This document shows positions 36,611-47,195 of a DNA stretch of 64,000 nucleotides, piece by piece. The stretch lies in NCBI RefSeq assembly GCF_000284255.1, contig NC_017075.1, forward strand, positions 2,728,001 to 2,792,000, given 5' to 3'. Position numbers and translations under genes: made by a program. The first letter of the stretch is position 1; every line of letters begins with the position of its first letter. The DNA comes from Rubrivivax gelatinosus IL144 (GTDB lineage Bacteria; Pseudomonadota; Gammaproteobacteria; Burkholderiales; Burkholderiaceae_C). The notes below the pieces were generated by a model. That model was given only the letters and a program-made list of their open reading frames with translations. It did no database searches and had not been told where the DNA came from.

Positions 36611-37912
36611 ATGCCGCTGCTCGACACCGACCAGGACCTGGCCCGCGACTCGTATTACGCGGCGACCGCGGTGCGTAGCCCCGGCCATGCGCCGCTGGCC
36701 GGCACGACGAGCTGCGACGTCGCCGTCGTCGGCGGCGGCCTGGCCGGGCTGTCGGCGGCGCTGGAGCTGCGCCAGCGTGGCTTCGACGTCGTGCTGCTGG
36801 AGGCCCGGGAGCTCGCCTGGGGCGGCAGCGGCCGCAACGGCGGCCAGGCGATCCACGGCCTGGCCTGCGACCAGGCGACGATCGAGGCCCAGCTGGGCCT
36901 GGACGAGGCCAAACGCGTCTGGGCGATGTCGATCGAGGCGCTGGACCTGATCCGCGAGCGCATCGCCCGCCACGGCATCGACTGCGAATGGCGCGACGGC
37001 TACCTCGGCCTGGCGACCAACGCGCGCAAAGGCGCCGAACTCGCCGAGTGGGCCGACCGTATGGAATCGGTCTACGGCTATGCGCTGACGCGCGTCGGCC
37101 CGGCCGAGGTGCGCAACTGGATCGACAGCCCACGTTTCCACAGCGGCGTGCACGACCCGCGTTCCGGGCACCTGCACCCGCTGAAGTACGCGCTGGGCAT
37201 CGCGCGCGCCGCCGCCGAGGCAGGCGTGCGCCTGCACGAACACAGCCCGGTGGTCTCGATGACGCCCGGCGAGCCGGCGGTGCTGCGCACGGCCGGCGGC
37301 GAGGTGCACGCGCAGCGCGTGCTGCTCGCAGGCAACGTGTACCTCTCGGGACTGGCGCCGGCGCTGGAGCCGCGCATCATGCCGGTCGGCACGTACATTG
37401 CGTGCAGCAGCGTGCTCGACGACGCGGTGGCCGACCGGCTGATTCCGTCGCGATCGGCGGTCTGCGACACCAACTTCGTGCTCGACTACTTCCGCACCAC
37501 CGACGACAACCGCATGCTCTACGGCGGCCGCGTCAGCTACAGCACGCTGACGCCGTCCAACCTCGCGGAAAGCATGCGCCAGCGCATGGTGCTGAGCTTC
37601 CCCCAGCTCGCGTCGACCAAGGTCGATTACGCCTGGGGCGGTTTCGTCGACATCTCGATGAACCGCGCGCCCGACTTCGGCCGCCTCGCCGGCGCGCCCA
37701 ACGTCTATTACCTGCAAGGTTTCTCCGGTCACGGCCTCGCGCTGACCGGCATGGCCGGCCGCCTCGTCGCCGAGGCGATCGCCGGCGACGCGTCTCGCTT
37801 CGACGTCTTCGCCAGGCTGCGCCACCGGGCCTTCCCCGGTGGCCGGATGCTGCGTACACCCGCATTGGTGCTCGGCATGGCCTGGTATAGGCTGCGAGAC
37901 ATCCTCGGCTGA
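36611..37912 (+). CDS. puuB: Gamma-glutamylputrescine oxidase (FAD)
   Basis: Protein of 433 residues of the DAO family. The FAD site is DVAVVGGGLAGLSAALEL (about 36-53), followed by ARELAWGGSGRNGGQ. The C-terminus carries YYLQGFSGHGLALTGMAG, typical of PuuB/OrdL. It oxidises gamma-glutamylputrescine to the aminoaldehyde with H2O2 release. Genes for the ligase (PuuA), aldehyde dehydrogenase (PuuC) and hydrolase (PuuD) are nearby, which supports the assignment over other OrdL paralogues. Confidence 0.9.
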   Translation: MPLLDTDQDLARDSYYAATAVRSPGHAPLAGTTSCDVAVVGGGLAGLSAALELRQRGFDVVLLEARELAWGGSGRNGGQAIHGLACDQATIEAQLGLDEAKRVWAMSIEALDLIRERIARHGIDCEWRDGYLGLATNARKGAELAEWADRMESVYGYALTRVGPAEVRNWIDSPRFHSGVHDPRSGHLHPLKYALGIARAAAEAGVRLHEHSPVVSMTPGEPAVLRTAGGEVHAQRVLLAGNVYLSGLAPALEPRIMPVGTYIACSSVLDDAVADRLIPSRSAVCDTNFVLDYFRTTDDNRMLYGGRVSYSTLTPSNLAESMRQRMVLSFPQLASTKVDYAWGGFVDISMNRAPDFGRLAGAPNVYYLQGFSGHGLALTGMAGRLVAEAIAGDASRFDVFARLRHRAFPGGRMLRTPALVLGMAWYRLRDILG

Positions 37913-37924
37913 CCCCCGTACTTC

Positions 37925-38704
37925 ATGAGCCAACGCCCCCCCGTCGTTCTCGTCACCAGCTGCAATCGCCCCTCGGGCGAACACCCCTTCCACGTCGCCG
38001 GACGCAAGTACGTCGACGCCGTGCGCCTCGCCGGCGCCTTGCCGCTGATCGCACCGCCCTTCGGGCCCGACGAGATCGACGCGCTGCTGGACACCTGCGA
38101 CGGTGTCCTGCTGACGGGTTCGCAATCCAACGTGCACCCCTCGCACTTCAACGAGACGGTGCTCGACCCGACGCTCCCGCTGGACCCGGACCGCGACGCC
38201 TGGACGCTGCCGCTGATCCGGCGCGCGCTCGAGCGCGGCGTGCCGCTGTTCGGCATCTGCCGCGGCTTCCAGGAAGCCAACGTCGCGCTCGGCGGCACGC
38301 TGTACCAGGCGGTGCACCAGGCCGAGGGCCGCCACGACCACCGCGCCCCGGCGGACCAGCCGGCGGCCGTGCAGTACGACCTGGCGCACCGCGTCGACGT
38401 CGTCGCCGGCGGCGTGCTGGCGGCGATCACCGGGCGCGAGCACTTCGAGGTCAACTCGGTGCACGGCCAGGGCGTGCGCGAACTGGCCCCCGGCCTGCGC
38501 GCCGAGGCCCATGCGCCCGACGGCCTCGTCGAAGCCTTCACCCAGCCCGCCGCACCGGGCTTCAACCTCTGCGTCCAGTGGCACCCCGAGTGGCGTGCCG
38601 CCGACAACCCCGTCTCCGTCCAGCTCTTCAACGCGTTCGGCATCGCCGTGCGCGCCTACCGCGACCGGGTGCGCGGGCCCTTGCCTCGCATCCCTGCCGT
38701 CTGA
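37925..38704 (+). CDS. puuD: Gamma-glutamyl-GABA hydrolase
   Basis: Protein of 259 residues of the class I GATase-like peptidase C26 family. The N-terminus PVVLVTSCNRPSGEHPFHVAG is as in PuuD; the nucleophile is in LFGICRGFQEANVALGG, and the His-Glu pair in CVQWHPEWR. It releases GABA and glutamate in the last step of the Puu pathway. It sits between puuB (12 bases) and puuA. Confidence 0.92.
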   Translation: MSQRPPVVLVTSCNRPSGEHPFHVAGRKYVDAVRLAGALPLIAPPFGPDEIDALLDTCDGVLLTGSQSNVHPSHFNETVLDPTLPLDPDRDAWTLPLIRRALERGVPLFGICRGFQEANVALGGTLYQAVHQAEGRHDHRAPADQPAAVQYDLAHRVDVVAGGVLAAITGREHFEVNSVHGQGVRELAPGLRAEAHAPDGLVEAFTQPAAPGFNLCVQWHPEWRAADNPVSVQLFNAFGIAVRAYRDRVRGPLPRIPAV

Positions 38705-38765
38705 GGACAGGGTTTCGTGCGCCGCCCCTTGAACGCGGCGCGCCGACAGCGAAGACAGGTGCCCC

Positions 38766-40133
38766 ATGGTTGAAAGAGATCCCTACACGTTCAGCGAGCT
38801 CGAACAGTGGCTCAACAAGAACCGCGTCACCGAGATCGAGTGCCTCGTGCCCGACCTCACCGGCGTGGCCCGCGGCAAGATCCTGCCGCGCGAGAAGTTC
38901 ACCGAAGACCGCGGCATGCGGCTGCCCGAAGCCATCGTGGCGATGGGCGTGACCGGCGAGTTCCCCGAGGAGGGGCCGTACTACGACGTCATCACGCCGA
39001 CCGACCGCGACATGCATCTGCAGCCCGACCCGAGCACGGTGCGCATCGTGCCCTGGGCGACGGACCCGACGGCGCAGGTCATCCACGACTGCTACGACCG
39101 TGACGGCAAGCTGGTGCCGTTCGCGCCGCGCTCGGTGCTGCGCCGCGTCTGCGACCTGTACGCCGAGCTCGGTCTGGAGCCGGTGGTCGCGCCCGAGCTC
39201 GAGTTCTACCTCGTCGCGCGCAACACCGACCCCGACGTGCCGCTGAAGCCGCCGGTGGGCCGCAGCGGCCGCAGCGAGACCTCGCGCCAGGCGTACTCGA
39301 TCGACGCGGTCAACGAGTTCGACCCGCTGTTCGAGGACGTCTACGACTACTGCGAGAAGATGGGCCTGAACGTGGACACGCTGATCCACGAGATCGGCGC
39401 CGGGCAGATGGAGATCAACTTCTTCCACGCCCACCCGCTGGGCCTGGCCGACGAGGTCTTCCTCTTCAAGCGCACGGTGCGCGAGGCGGCGCTGCGCCAC
39501 GACATGTTCGCCACCTTCATGGCCAAGCCGATCGCCGGCGAGCCGGGCAGCGCGATGCACGTGCACCAGAGCATCGTGCGCAAGGCCGACGGCCGCAACA
39601 TCTTCAGCAACGAGGACGGCACGCCGAGCAAGGAGTTCTACTGGTACATCGGCGGGCTGCAGAAATACATCCCGGCGGCGATGGCGCTGTTCGCGCCCTA
39701 CGTCAACAGCTACCGCCGGCTGGCGCGCTTCACCGCGGCGCCGATCAACATCCAGTGGGGCACCGACAACCGCACCGTCGGCATCCGCAGCCCGGTGGCG
39801 TCGCCGAACGCGCGCCGCATCGAGAACCGCGTCATCGGCGCCGATGCCAACCCCTACGTCGCGCTGGCCGCGACGCTGGCCTGCGGCTACCTCGGCATCC
39901 AGCACCGCATCGAGCCCTCGGCCGAATGCAAGGGCGACGCCTACCTCGGCGAGTACGCCCTGCCCCGCAGCCTGGGCGAGGCGCTGACGCTGCTGCGCGA
40001 CGAGCGCGAGCTCGCGCGTGTGCTCGGCGAGGACTTCATCACCGTCTACACGGAGGTGAAGGAGATCGAGCACGCCGAATTCATGAAGGTGATCTCGCCC
40101 TGGGAGCGTGAACACCTGCTGCTCCACGTCTGA
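38766..40133 (+). CDS. puuA: Glutamate--putrescine ligase (GS family)
   Basis: Protein of 455 residues of the glutamine synthetase fold. The catalytic metal and ATP motifs are PELEFYLV, GAGQMEINF, AMHVHQSI and IQWGTDNRTVGIRSP. The short N-terminal beta-grasp (EIECLVPDLTGVARGKILP) is of the PuuA/GlnA4 type, lacking the adenylylation Tyr loop of GlnA. It joins glutamate to putrescine, starting the gamma-glutamylation pathway. A second GS-like gene lies at 48689. Confidence 0.9.
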   Translation: MVERDPYTFSELEQWLNKNRVTEIECLVPDLTGVARGKILPREKFTEDRGMRLPEAIVAMGVTGEFPEEGPYYDVITPTDRDMHLQPDPSTVRIVPWATDPTAQVIHDCYDRDGKLVPFAPRSVLRRVCDLYAELGLEPVVAPELEFYLVARNTDPDVPLKPPVGRSGRSETSRQAYSIDAVNEFDPLFEDVYDYCEKMGLNVDTLIHEIGAGQMEINFFHAHPLGLADEVFLFKRTVREAALRHDMFATFMAKPIAGEPGSAMHVHQSIVRKADGRNIFSNEDGTPSKEFYWYIGGLQKYIPAAMALFAPYVNSYRRLARFTAAPINIQWGTDNRTVGIRSPVASPNARRIENRVIGADANPYVALAATLACGYLGIQHRIEPSAECKGDAYLGEYALPRSLGEALTLLRDERELARVLGEDFITVYTEVKEIEHAEFMKVISPWEREHLLLHV

Positions 40134-40147
40134 AGGAAGCCACCACG

Positions 40148-41530
40148 ATGTCCACGCAACGCACGACCCGGGAATGGCAGGCCGCCGACGCGGCGCACTT
40201 CCTGCACCCGTTCACCGACTTCCAGGCGCTGTCGCGCAAGGGAGCCCGCGTCATCGAACGCGCCGAGAACATCTACCTCTGGGACACCGAGGGCCACAAG
40301 ATCCTCGATGCGATGAGCGGGCTGTGGTGCGTCAACGTCGGCTATGGCCAGCAGGCCCTGGTCGACGCGGCCACCGCGCAGCTGAAGCAGCTGCCCTTCT
40401 ACAACGCCTTCTTCCAGACCGCGACGCCGCCGGCCATCGAGCTGGCCGAGCTGCTGGCCGAGGTGACGCCACCGCAGTTCAAGCACGTCTTCTTCAGCGG
40501 CTCGGGCAGCGAAGGCAACGACACCGTCGTGCGCATGGTGCGCCGCTACTGGGACCTGCTCGGCCAGCCCGAGCGCCAGGTCATCATCAGCCGCGACAAC
40601 GCCTACCACGGCTCGACGATGGCTGGCGCCTCGCTGGGCGGCATGAGCGGCATGCACGCCCAGGGCGGGCTGCCGATCCCCGGCATCGTGCACATCGGCC
40701 AGCCCTACCGGCACGAGAACGGCAAGGGCCTGTCGCGCGACGAGTTCGGCCTCGTCGCAGCGCGCTGGCTCGAAGAGAAGATCCTCGAGGTCGGCCCCGA
40801 GCGAGTCGCCGCCTTCATCGGCGAGCCGATCCAGGGCGCCGGCGGCGTCATCATCCCGCCGGCGACCTACTGGCCCGAAGTCCAGCGCATCTGCGACCAG
40901 TACGGCATCCTGCTGGTCAGCGACGAAGTCATCTGCGGCTTCGGCCGCACCGGCCGCTGGTTCGGCTGCGAGACCATGGGCACCAAGCCCGACCTGATGA
41001 CCTTCGCCAAGGGTGTGACCAGCGGCTACATCCCGCTGGGCGGCGTGATGGTCGGGGAGCGCGTCGCCAAGGTGCTGATCGAGAAGGGCGGCGAGTTCGC
41101 CCACGGCTACACCTACAGCGGCCATCCGGTGGCCTGCGCGGTGGCCCTGGCCAACATCAAGCTGATGCGTGAGCTCAAGCTCGTCGAGCACGTTCGCGAC
41201 GACGTGGGCCCGTATCTTGCGAGCCAGTTCGCGACGCTGCGCGACCATCCGCTGGTCGCCGACGCGGAAACCTGCGGGCTGATGGGTGCGATCCTGCTGG
41301 CCAAGGACAAGGCGACGGGCACGCCCTTCCCCGAGTCCCTGGAGATCGGCATGGTCTGCCGGGGCCACTGCTTCCGCGAAGGCCTGATCATGCGGGCGGT
41401 CGGTGACCGGATGATCATCGCGCCCCCGCTCGTGATCACCCGGGCGCAGATCGACGAGATGATGGGTCTGATCCGTCGATGCCTGGATCTGACGCTCGCC
41501 GATGCCAAGGCGGGTGGCTGGCTGTCTTAG
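40148..41530 (+). CDS. spuC: Class III aminotransferase, putrescine/polyamine--pyruvate type (SpuC-like)
   Basis: Protein of 460 residues. The N-terminus HFLHPFTDFQALSRKGARVI and DAMSGLWCVNVGYG are characteristic of SpuC-type putrescine:pyruvate transaminases. PLP features: FSGSGSEGNDTVVR, VSDEVICGFGRTGRW and the Lys in MTFAKGVTSGY. It converts putrescine to 4-aminobutanal. It provides a direct route parallel to the PuuA-B route encoded beside it. Confidence 0.9.
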   Translation: MSTQRTTREWQAADAAHFLHPFTDFQALSRKGARVIERAENIYLWDTEGHKILDAMSGLWCVNVGYGQQALVDAATAQLKQLPFYNAFFQTATPPAIELAELLAEVTPPQFKHVFFSGSGSEGNDTVVRMVRRYWDLLGQPERQVIISRDNAYHGSTMAGASLGGMSGMHAQGGLPIPGIVHIGQPYRHENGKGLSRDEFGLVAARWLEEKILEVGPERVAAFIGEPIQGAGGVIIPPATYWPEVQRICDQYGILLVSDEVICGFGRTGRWFGCETMGTKPDLMTFAKGVTSGYIPLGGVMVGERVAKVLIEKGGEFAHGYTYSGHPVACAVALANIKLMRELKLVEHVRDDVGPYLASQFATLRDHPLVADAETCGLMGAILLAKDKATGTPFPESLEIGMVCRGHCFREGLIMRAVGDRMIIAPPLVITRAQIDEMMGLIRRCLDLTLADAKAGGWLS

Positions 41531-41577
41531 ACTCGCGCGCTGTTCACGATTCCCCCCCATTCATCGGAGGTTTCCTC

Positions 41578-42678
41578 ATGAACTTGAAGTCCGTCCTGGC
41601 GATGGCTGGCCTCGCCCTGGCCTGCTCGACCGTGTTCGCCCAGGAAGAAGAAAAAGTCCTGAACATCTACAACTGGTCGGACTACATCGCCGAGGACACG
41701 ATCAAGAACTTCGAGAAGGAAACGGGGATCAAGGTCCGCTACGACAACTTCGACAACAACGAGATCGTGCACGCCAAGCTGGTGGCGGGCAAGACGGGTT
41801 ACGACATCGTCGTGCCCTCGTCGAACTGGGCCAAGCTGCAGCTCGAAGGCGGGCTGCTGCGCAAGCTGGACAAGTCGCAGATCCCGAACCTCAAGAACCT
41901 CGATCCCGCGGTCGAAGCGGCGCTGGCCAAGATGGACCCGGGCAACCAGTACATGGTCGACTGGCTCTGGGGCTACACGACGGTCGGCATCAACGTCGAC
42001 AAGGTGAAGGCGGCGCTGGGCTCGACGCCGATGCCCGACAACGTCTGGGACCTGGTCTTCAAGCCCGAATACATCTCCAAGCTCAAGAGCTGCGGCGTCA
42101 GTTTCCTGGACTCGGCCTCGGAAGTCGTGCCGGCCGCGCTGCACTACCTGGGCAAGCCCTCGTTCAGCAAGACGCCCAGCGACTATGCCGCCGCCGGCCA
42201 GGTGCTGAAGGCCGTGCGCCCGTACATCACGCTGTTCAGCTCGTCGGGCTACATCAACGACATGGCCAACGGCTCGATCTGCCTGGCGCTGGGCTGGTCG
42301 GGTGACATCAACATCGCGCGCCAGCGCGCGATCGACGGCAAGACCGGTCAGAAGATCGAGGCGCTGATCCCGAAGACCGGCGGGCTGCTGTTCTTCGACG
42401 TGATGGTGATTCCGGCGGACGCACCGCGCCCGGGCAACGCGCAGAAGTTCATCAACTACATCCTGCGCCCGGAAGTGCACGCGTCGCTGAGCAACAAGGT
42501 CTTCTACGCCAACCCGAACGCCGAATCGCGCAAGTTCGTGAAGCCCGAAGTGGCCAACAATCCGACCGTCTTCCTGTCGCCGTCGGACATGGCCCGCATG
42601 GTCCCGCCGGATTCGCTGAACAACGACCTGCGCCGGCTGATGACCCGCACCTTCACCTCCTTCAAAACCGGAATGTGA
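41578..42678 (+). CDS. potF: Periplasmic putrescine/polyamine-binding protein
   Basis: Protein of 366 residues with a signal peptide (about 1-20, cleavage near VFAQE). The mature start KVLNIYNWSDYIAEDTIKNF is the classical PotF/SpuD/SpuE sequence with ligand-cage aromatics. WLWGYTTVGINVDKVK, GSICLALGWSGDI and the C-terminal DAPRPGNAQKFINYILRPE follow. The ATG at 41578 is preceded by a GGAGG site. It is the binding component of the PotFGHI transporter. Putrescine versus spermidine preference cannot be read reliably. Confidence 0.93.
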   Translation: MNLKSVLAMAGLALACSTVFAQEEEKVLNIYNWSDYIAEDTIKNFEKETGIKVRYDNFDNNEIVHAKLVAGKTGYDIVVPSSNWAKLQLEGGLLRKLDKSQIPNLKNLDPAVEAALAKMDPGNQYMVDWLWGYTTVGINVDKVKAALGSTPMPDNVWDLVFKPEYISKLKSCGVSFLDSASEVVPAALHYLGKPSFSKTPSDYAAAGQVLKAVRPYITLFSSSGYINDMANGSICLALGWSGDINIARQRAIDGKTGQKIEALIPKTGGLLFFDVMVIPADAPRPGNAQKFINYILRPEVHASLSNKVFYANPNAESRKFVKPEVANNPTVFLSPSDMARMVPPDSLNNDLRRLMTRTFTSFKTGM

Positions 42679-42690
42679 GCCCAGGGACTT

Positions 42691-42768
42691 GAGCCCCCCG
42701 TAGCGCCTGCGGCGCTCCCCCCCGAGGGGGGCGCCGCCAGCGGATCGGCACAGCCGGTCCGCGGCGGC
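42691..42768. repeat. GC-rich multi-hairpin (REP-like) intergenic element
   Basis: In the 151-base gap between potF and potG there are consecutive inverted repeats: AGCGCC-TGC-GGCGCT (42702-42716), a C-run/G-run pair (CCCCCCGAGGGGGG), and GCCGCC...GGCGGC enclosing GCGGATCGG/CCGGTCCGC (42733-42768). It resembles scattered palindromic elements of Burkholderiales and may limit read-through, giving more binding protein than transporter. Confidence 0.55.
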
Positions 42769-42829
42769 AGCTTGATGCGTTTCTCGACAGTCATTTCTCC
42801 AATTAGATAGACACAGGCCCGCCGCTGAG

Positions 42830-43929
<1,100 letters not shown>

Positions 43930-43933
<4 letters not shown>

Positions 43934-44862
43934 GCGCGGCCGTGCAACGCTTCAAGTCCTGGTTCACCGGGCGGCGGCTGGTCATCGCGGTCCCGTACGC
44001 GTTCCTGCTGCTGTTCTTCCTGTTCCCGTTCCTGATCGTCGGCAAGATCAGCGTCTCCGAGATGGAGGCGGTCGCCTTCAAGGACGTGATCACCTTCGCC
44101 GACGGCGTCTTCCAGCTGACGCTGAAGTTCGGCAACTACCTCTACATCGCCGAGGACAGCCTCTACTTCAAGACCTACCTGAGCAGCGTGCACTACGCGG
44201 CGCTGACGACGGCGCTGTGCCTGTTCATCGGCTACCCGTTCGCCTACTTCATGGCGCGCGCACGCAGCACGGTGCAGCCGGCGCTGCTGATGCTGGTGAT
44301 GCTGCCGTTCTGGACCTCGTTCCTGCTGCGCGTCTACGCCTGGAAGGGACTGCTGAGCGACGGCGGCGTCGTCGCCCAGTTCGTCATCGGCACCGGGATC
44401 GACCAGCTGCTGGCGGCACTCGGGCTGATCCCGGCGCCGGGCAAGCTGATGAACACGCCGTTCTCGCTGATCCTCGGCATGGTCTACACCTACCTGCCGT
44501 TCATGATCCTGCCGCTGTACGCCAACCTGTCCAAGATGGACCTGCGGCTGCTGGAAGCGGCCGCCGACCTGGGCGCCTCGCCCTGGGTGGCGTTCTGGAA
44601 GATCACCGTGCCGCTGTCCAAGGCCGGGATCATCGCCGGCTCGATGCTGGTGTTCATTCCCTGCGTCGGCGAGTACGTGATTCCCGAACTGCTCGGCGGT
44701 CCCGAGACGCTGATGATCGGCCGCGTCATCTGGGACGAGTTCTTCTCCAACAACGACTGGCCGATGGCCTCGAGTGTCGCGGTCATCATGATCCTGCTGA
44801 TCATCGTGCCGCTGGCGATCTTCAACAAATACCAGGCCGAGGCGCAGGAGACCGTGCGATGA
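43930..44862 (+). CDS. potH: Polyamine ABC transporter permease (PotH type)
   Basis: Protein of 310 residues with about six membrane helices, the first at about 16-36 (LVIAVPYAFLLLFFLFPFLI). The EAA loop contacting the ATPase reads EAAADLGASPWVAFWKITVPLS. The start is GTG 43930, overlapping the potG stop (GTGA). Forms the channel with PotI. Confidence 0.94.
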
Positions 44863-45698
44863 AGGCCTCGCGCTTCAACCTGTGGTTCGGGCGCGCCTGG
44901 CTGGCGGCGGGCTTCTTCTTCCTGTTCCTGCCGATCGTCGCGCTGGTCGTCTACTCGTTCAACGACTCGCCGCTGCCCAACGTCTGGCGCGGCTTCACGC
45001 TGCGCTGGTACCAGTCGCTGCTCAACGACGGCGAGATCATCGCCGGCTTCGTGCTGAGCCTGAAGGTCGCCTTCCTGACGGCCTGCGGCTCGGTGGTACT
45101 GGGCACCGTCGCGGCCTTCGTGCTCGTCAAGTACAAGCGCTTCGCCGGCCGCACGGTGTTCAGCGGCATGGTCAACGCGCCGCTGGTGATGCCCGAGGTC
45201 GTCGTCGGCCTGTCGCTGCTGCTGATGCTGGTCAGCGTGCAGCGCGCGCTGGGCTTCCCCGAGCGCGGCCTGGTGACGATCTGGATCGGCCACCTGCTGC
45301 TGGGCATGGCTTACGCGACGGTGGTCGTGCAGTCGCGGCTGCAGGACCTGAACCCGCGGCTCGAAGAAGCGGCGATGGACCTGGGCGCACGCCCGGCGCA
45401 AGTCTTCTGGCTGGTAACGCTGCCGATGATCGCCCAGTCGCTGGTCTCGGCCTGGCTGCTGACCTTCACGATCTCGCTGGACGACGTCGTGCTGTCGAAC
45501 TTCCTGTCGGGCCCGGGCGCGACGACGATGCCGCTGGTCATCTTCTCGCGCGCCCGCCTGGGGTTGAACCCGAGCGTCAACGCCGTCGCCGCGATCACCG
45601 TCGCGGTCGTGTCGATCGGCGTCATCGTCGCCAGCTACGTCATCGCCCGCCGCGAGCGCCAGCGCCTGCTGGACGCGGCCGCGGCCGCCCGCGCCTGA
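44859..45698 (+). CDS. potI: Polyamine ABC transporter permease (PotI type)
   Basis: Protein of 279 residues, about six membrane helices, the first at about 11-31. The EAA loop is EEAAMDLGARPAQVFWLVTLP, and LTFTISLDDVVLSNFLSGPG is typical of PotC/PotI. Starts with a 4-base ATGA overlap of potH. Confidence 0.94.
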   Translation: MKASRFNLWFGRAWLAAGFFFLFLPIVALVVYSFNDSPLPNVWRGFTLRWYQSLLNDGEIIAGFVLSLKVAFLTACGSVVLGTVAAFVLVKYKRFAGRTVFSGMVNAPLVMPEVVVGLSLLLMLVSVQRALGFPERGLVTIWIGHLLLGMAYATVVVQSRLQDLNPRLEEAAMDLGARPAQVFWLVTLPMIAQSLVSAWLLTFTISLDDVVLSNFLSGPGATTMPLVIFSRARLGLNPSVNAVAAITVAVVSIGVIVASYVIARRERQRLLDAAAAARA

Positions 45699-45739
45699 GC
45701 ATCGCAACGGATCCGAACACCACCCGAGGAGGAATCCTG

Positions 45740-47140
45740 ATGAAGCCCGTCCGCCTGACCGCCCTCGTGCTCGCGATCGGCGCCGCCTTCCCGGCGGCCG
45801 CGCAGAGCAACGAAGACCTGCTGAAGGAACTGCGCGCGCTGCGCGACCGCGTCACCGAGCTGGAGAAGAAGCTCGCCGCGCAGCCGGCGGCCGCGCCGGC
45901 GCCGCAGGCCGGCCAGTGGGGCATGACGCCCGAGCAGGCGCAGGAGCTGGCCCGCATCGGCACCAAGACCGAGGCGCTGCAGGACAACTTCGAGGCCCAG
46001 GGCTTCAAGGGCCTGAAGATCACCGGCCAGATCGACCCGACCTGGATCTACAACCGCCGCGCCAACGACGCGTCCTTCGTGCTGCTCAACCGCGAGGACG
46101 GCCGCTACACCTACGACAACTCGTACTTCGGCATGGCCGTGCTCGACATCCTGAAGGAGACCGAGAGCGGCACGATCTGGCACCTGACGCTGGCGCCCGA
46201 ACGCGGCACCGGCGCGCTGATCAACGGCGGCTCGATCATCCACGAAGCCTCGGTCGCGATCCCGCTGGAGGACCTGCAGACGCGGCTGTGGGTCGGCCAG
46301 ATCCCCGACTGGACCGGCTACGAGATCACGCTGCCGGCGGGCAACAAGCTGGTCACGCACAACCTGCTGTTCGACTTCATGGCGCCGACCGCCTACACCG
46401 GCGCGGTCTACATGACGACCGTCGGCAAGTGGCAGCTCAAGGGCGGCCTGGCCAACGTCAACACCGCGCGCAACAGCTCGGGCAACAAGACGCCGTCGCT
46501 TATCTTCCGTGCCGACTACGCCAAGGGTGAGTTCAGCGGCTTCGGCTTCAGCGGCCTGCACGGCAAGCTGCACAACTACGCGACGGATGACACGGACGCC
46601 GACGGCAATGCGGTGTTCTCCGATCAAGGCCGCAACACGCTGGCCACGCTGCTCGAGGCCGACGCCTATTTCGTGCGCGGCGACCTGTCGCTCTTCGGCC
46701 AGCTCAGCTACGGCCAGCAGAAGAAGGCCGCGATCTACAGAGAAAACGGATTGCGCGACGCACGCTGGTGGGGCCTGTCGACGACCGCCGCCTACAAGCT
46801 GACGCCGCGCATGGAAGGCGTCGTGCGCGCCGACTACGTCTACAACCGCAAGAACGGCGGCGGCCTGCTGGGCTACAGCAGCGACGACGGCGCCAACGGC
46901 ATCGGCCGCGGTCTGGCGCTGGATGCCGACGGCAACGTCGTGCTGGCGGGCGACCCGTCCAAGGGCGCCAACCGCTACGCGCTGACCGTCGGTGCCAACT
47001 ACCGCTACGACGAGAACACGCTGTTCAAGCTCGAATACCGCTACGACGGCGCGACGCAGGCGGTGTTCGAGGACCTCAAGGACGGCGGCTACAGCAAGAA
47101 CAACCACCTGCTCGGTGCCTCGGTGGTCGTCAGCTTCTGA
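45740..47140 (+). CDS. DUF3138-family outer-membrane porin-like protein
   Basis: Protein of 466 residues with a signal peptide (cleavage near PAAAQ), a short coiled coil (about 22-50, EDLLKELRALRDRVTELEKK) and then a long alternating beta-strand pattern ending in Phe (LLGASVVVSF), as in outer-membrane barrels. I recognise it as DUF3138-like. An AGGAGGAA ribosome site precedes the ATG. It lies between the transporter and puuC, so it may be the outer-membrane entry for polyamines; that role is inference. Confidence 0.85.
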   Translation: MKPVRLTALVLAIGAAFPAAAQSNEDLLKELRALRDRVTELEKKLAAQPAAAPAPQAGQWGMTPEQAQELARIGTKTEALQDNFEAQGFKGLKITGQIDPTWIYNRRANDASFVLLNREDGRYTYDNSYFGMAVLDILKETESGTIWHLTLAPERGTGALINGGSIIHEASVAIPLEDLQTRLWVGQIPDWTGYEITLPAGNKLVTHNLLFDFMAPTAYTGAVYMTTVGKWQLKGGLANVNTARNSSGNKTPSLIFRADYAKGEFSGFGFSGLHGKLHNYATDDTDADGNAVFSDQGRNTLATLLEADAYFVRGDLSLFGQLSYGQQKKAAIYRENGLRDARWWGLSTTAAYKLTPRMEGVVRADYVYNRKNGGGLLGYSSDDGANGIGRGLALDADGNVVLAGDPSKGANRYALTVGANYRYDENTLFKLEYRYDGATQAVFEDLKDGGYSKNNHLLGASVVVSF

Positions 47141-47195
47141 CGCCGCGCCGCCCGGCGGGCCCGTGCGGCCCGCGCCTTGCCCACCAGGAGACGCG

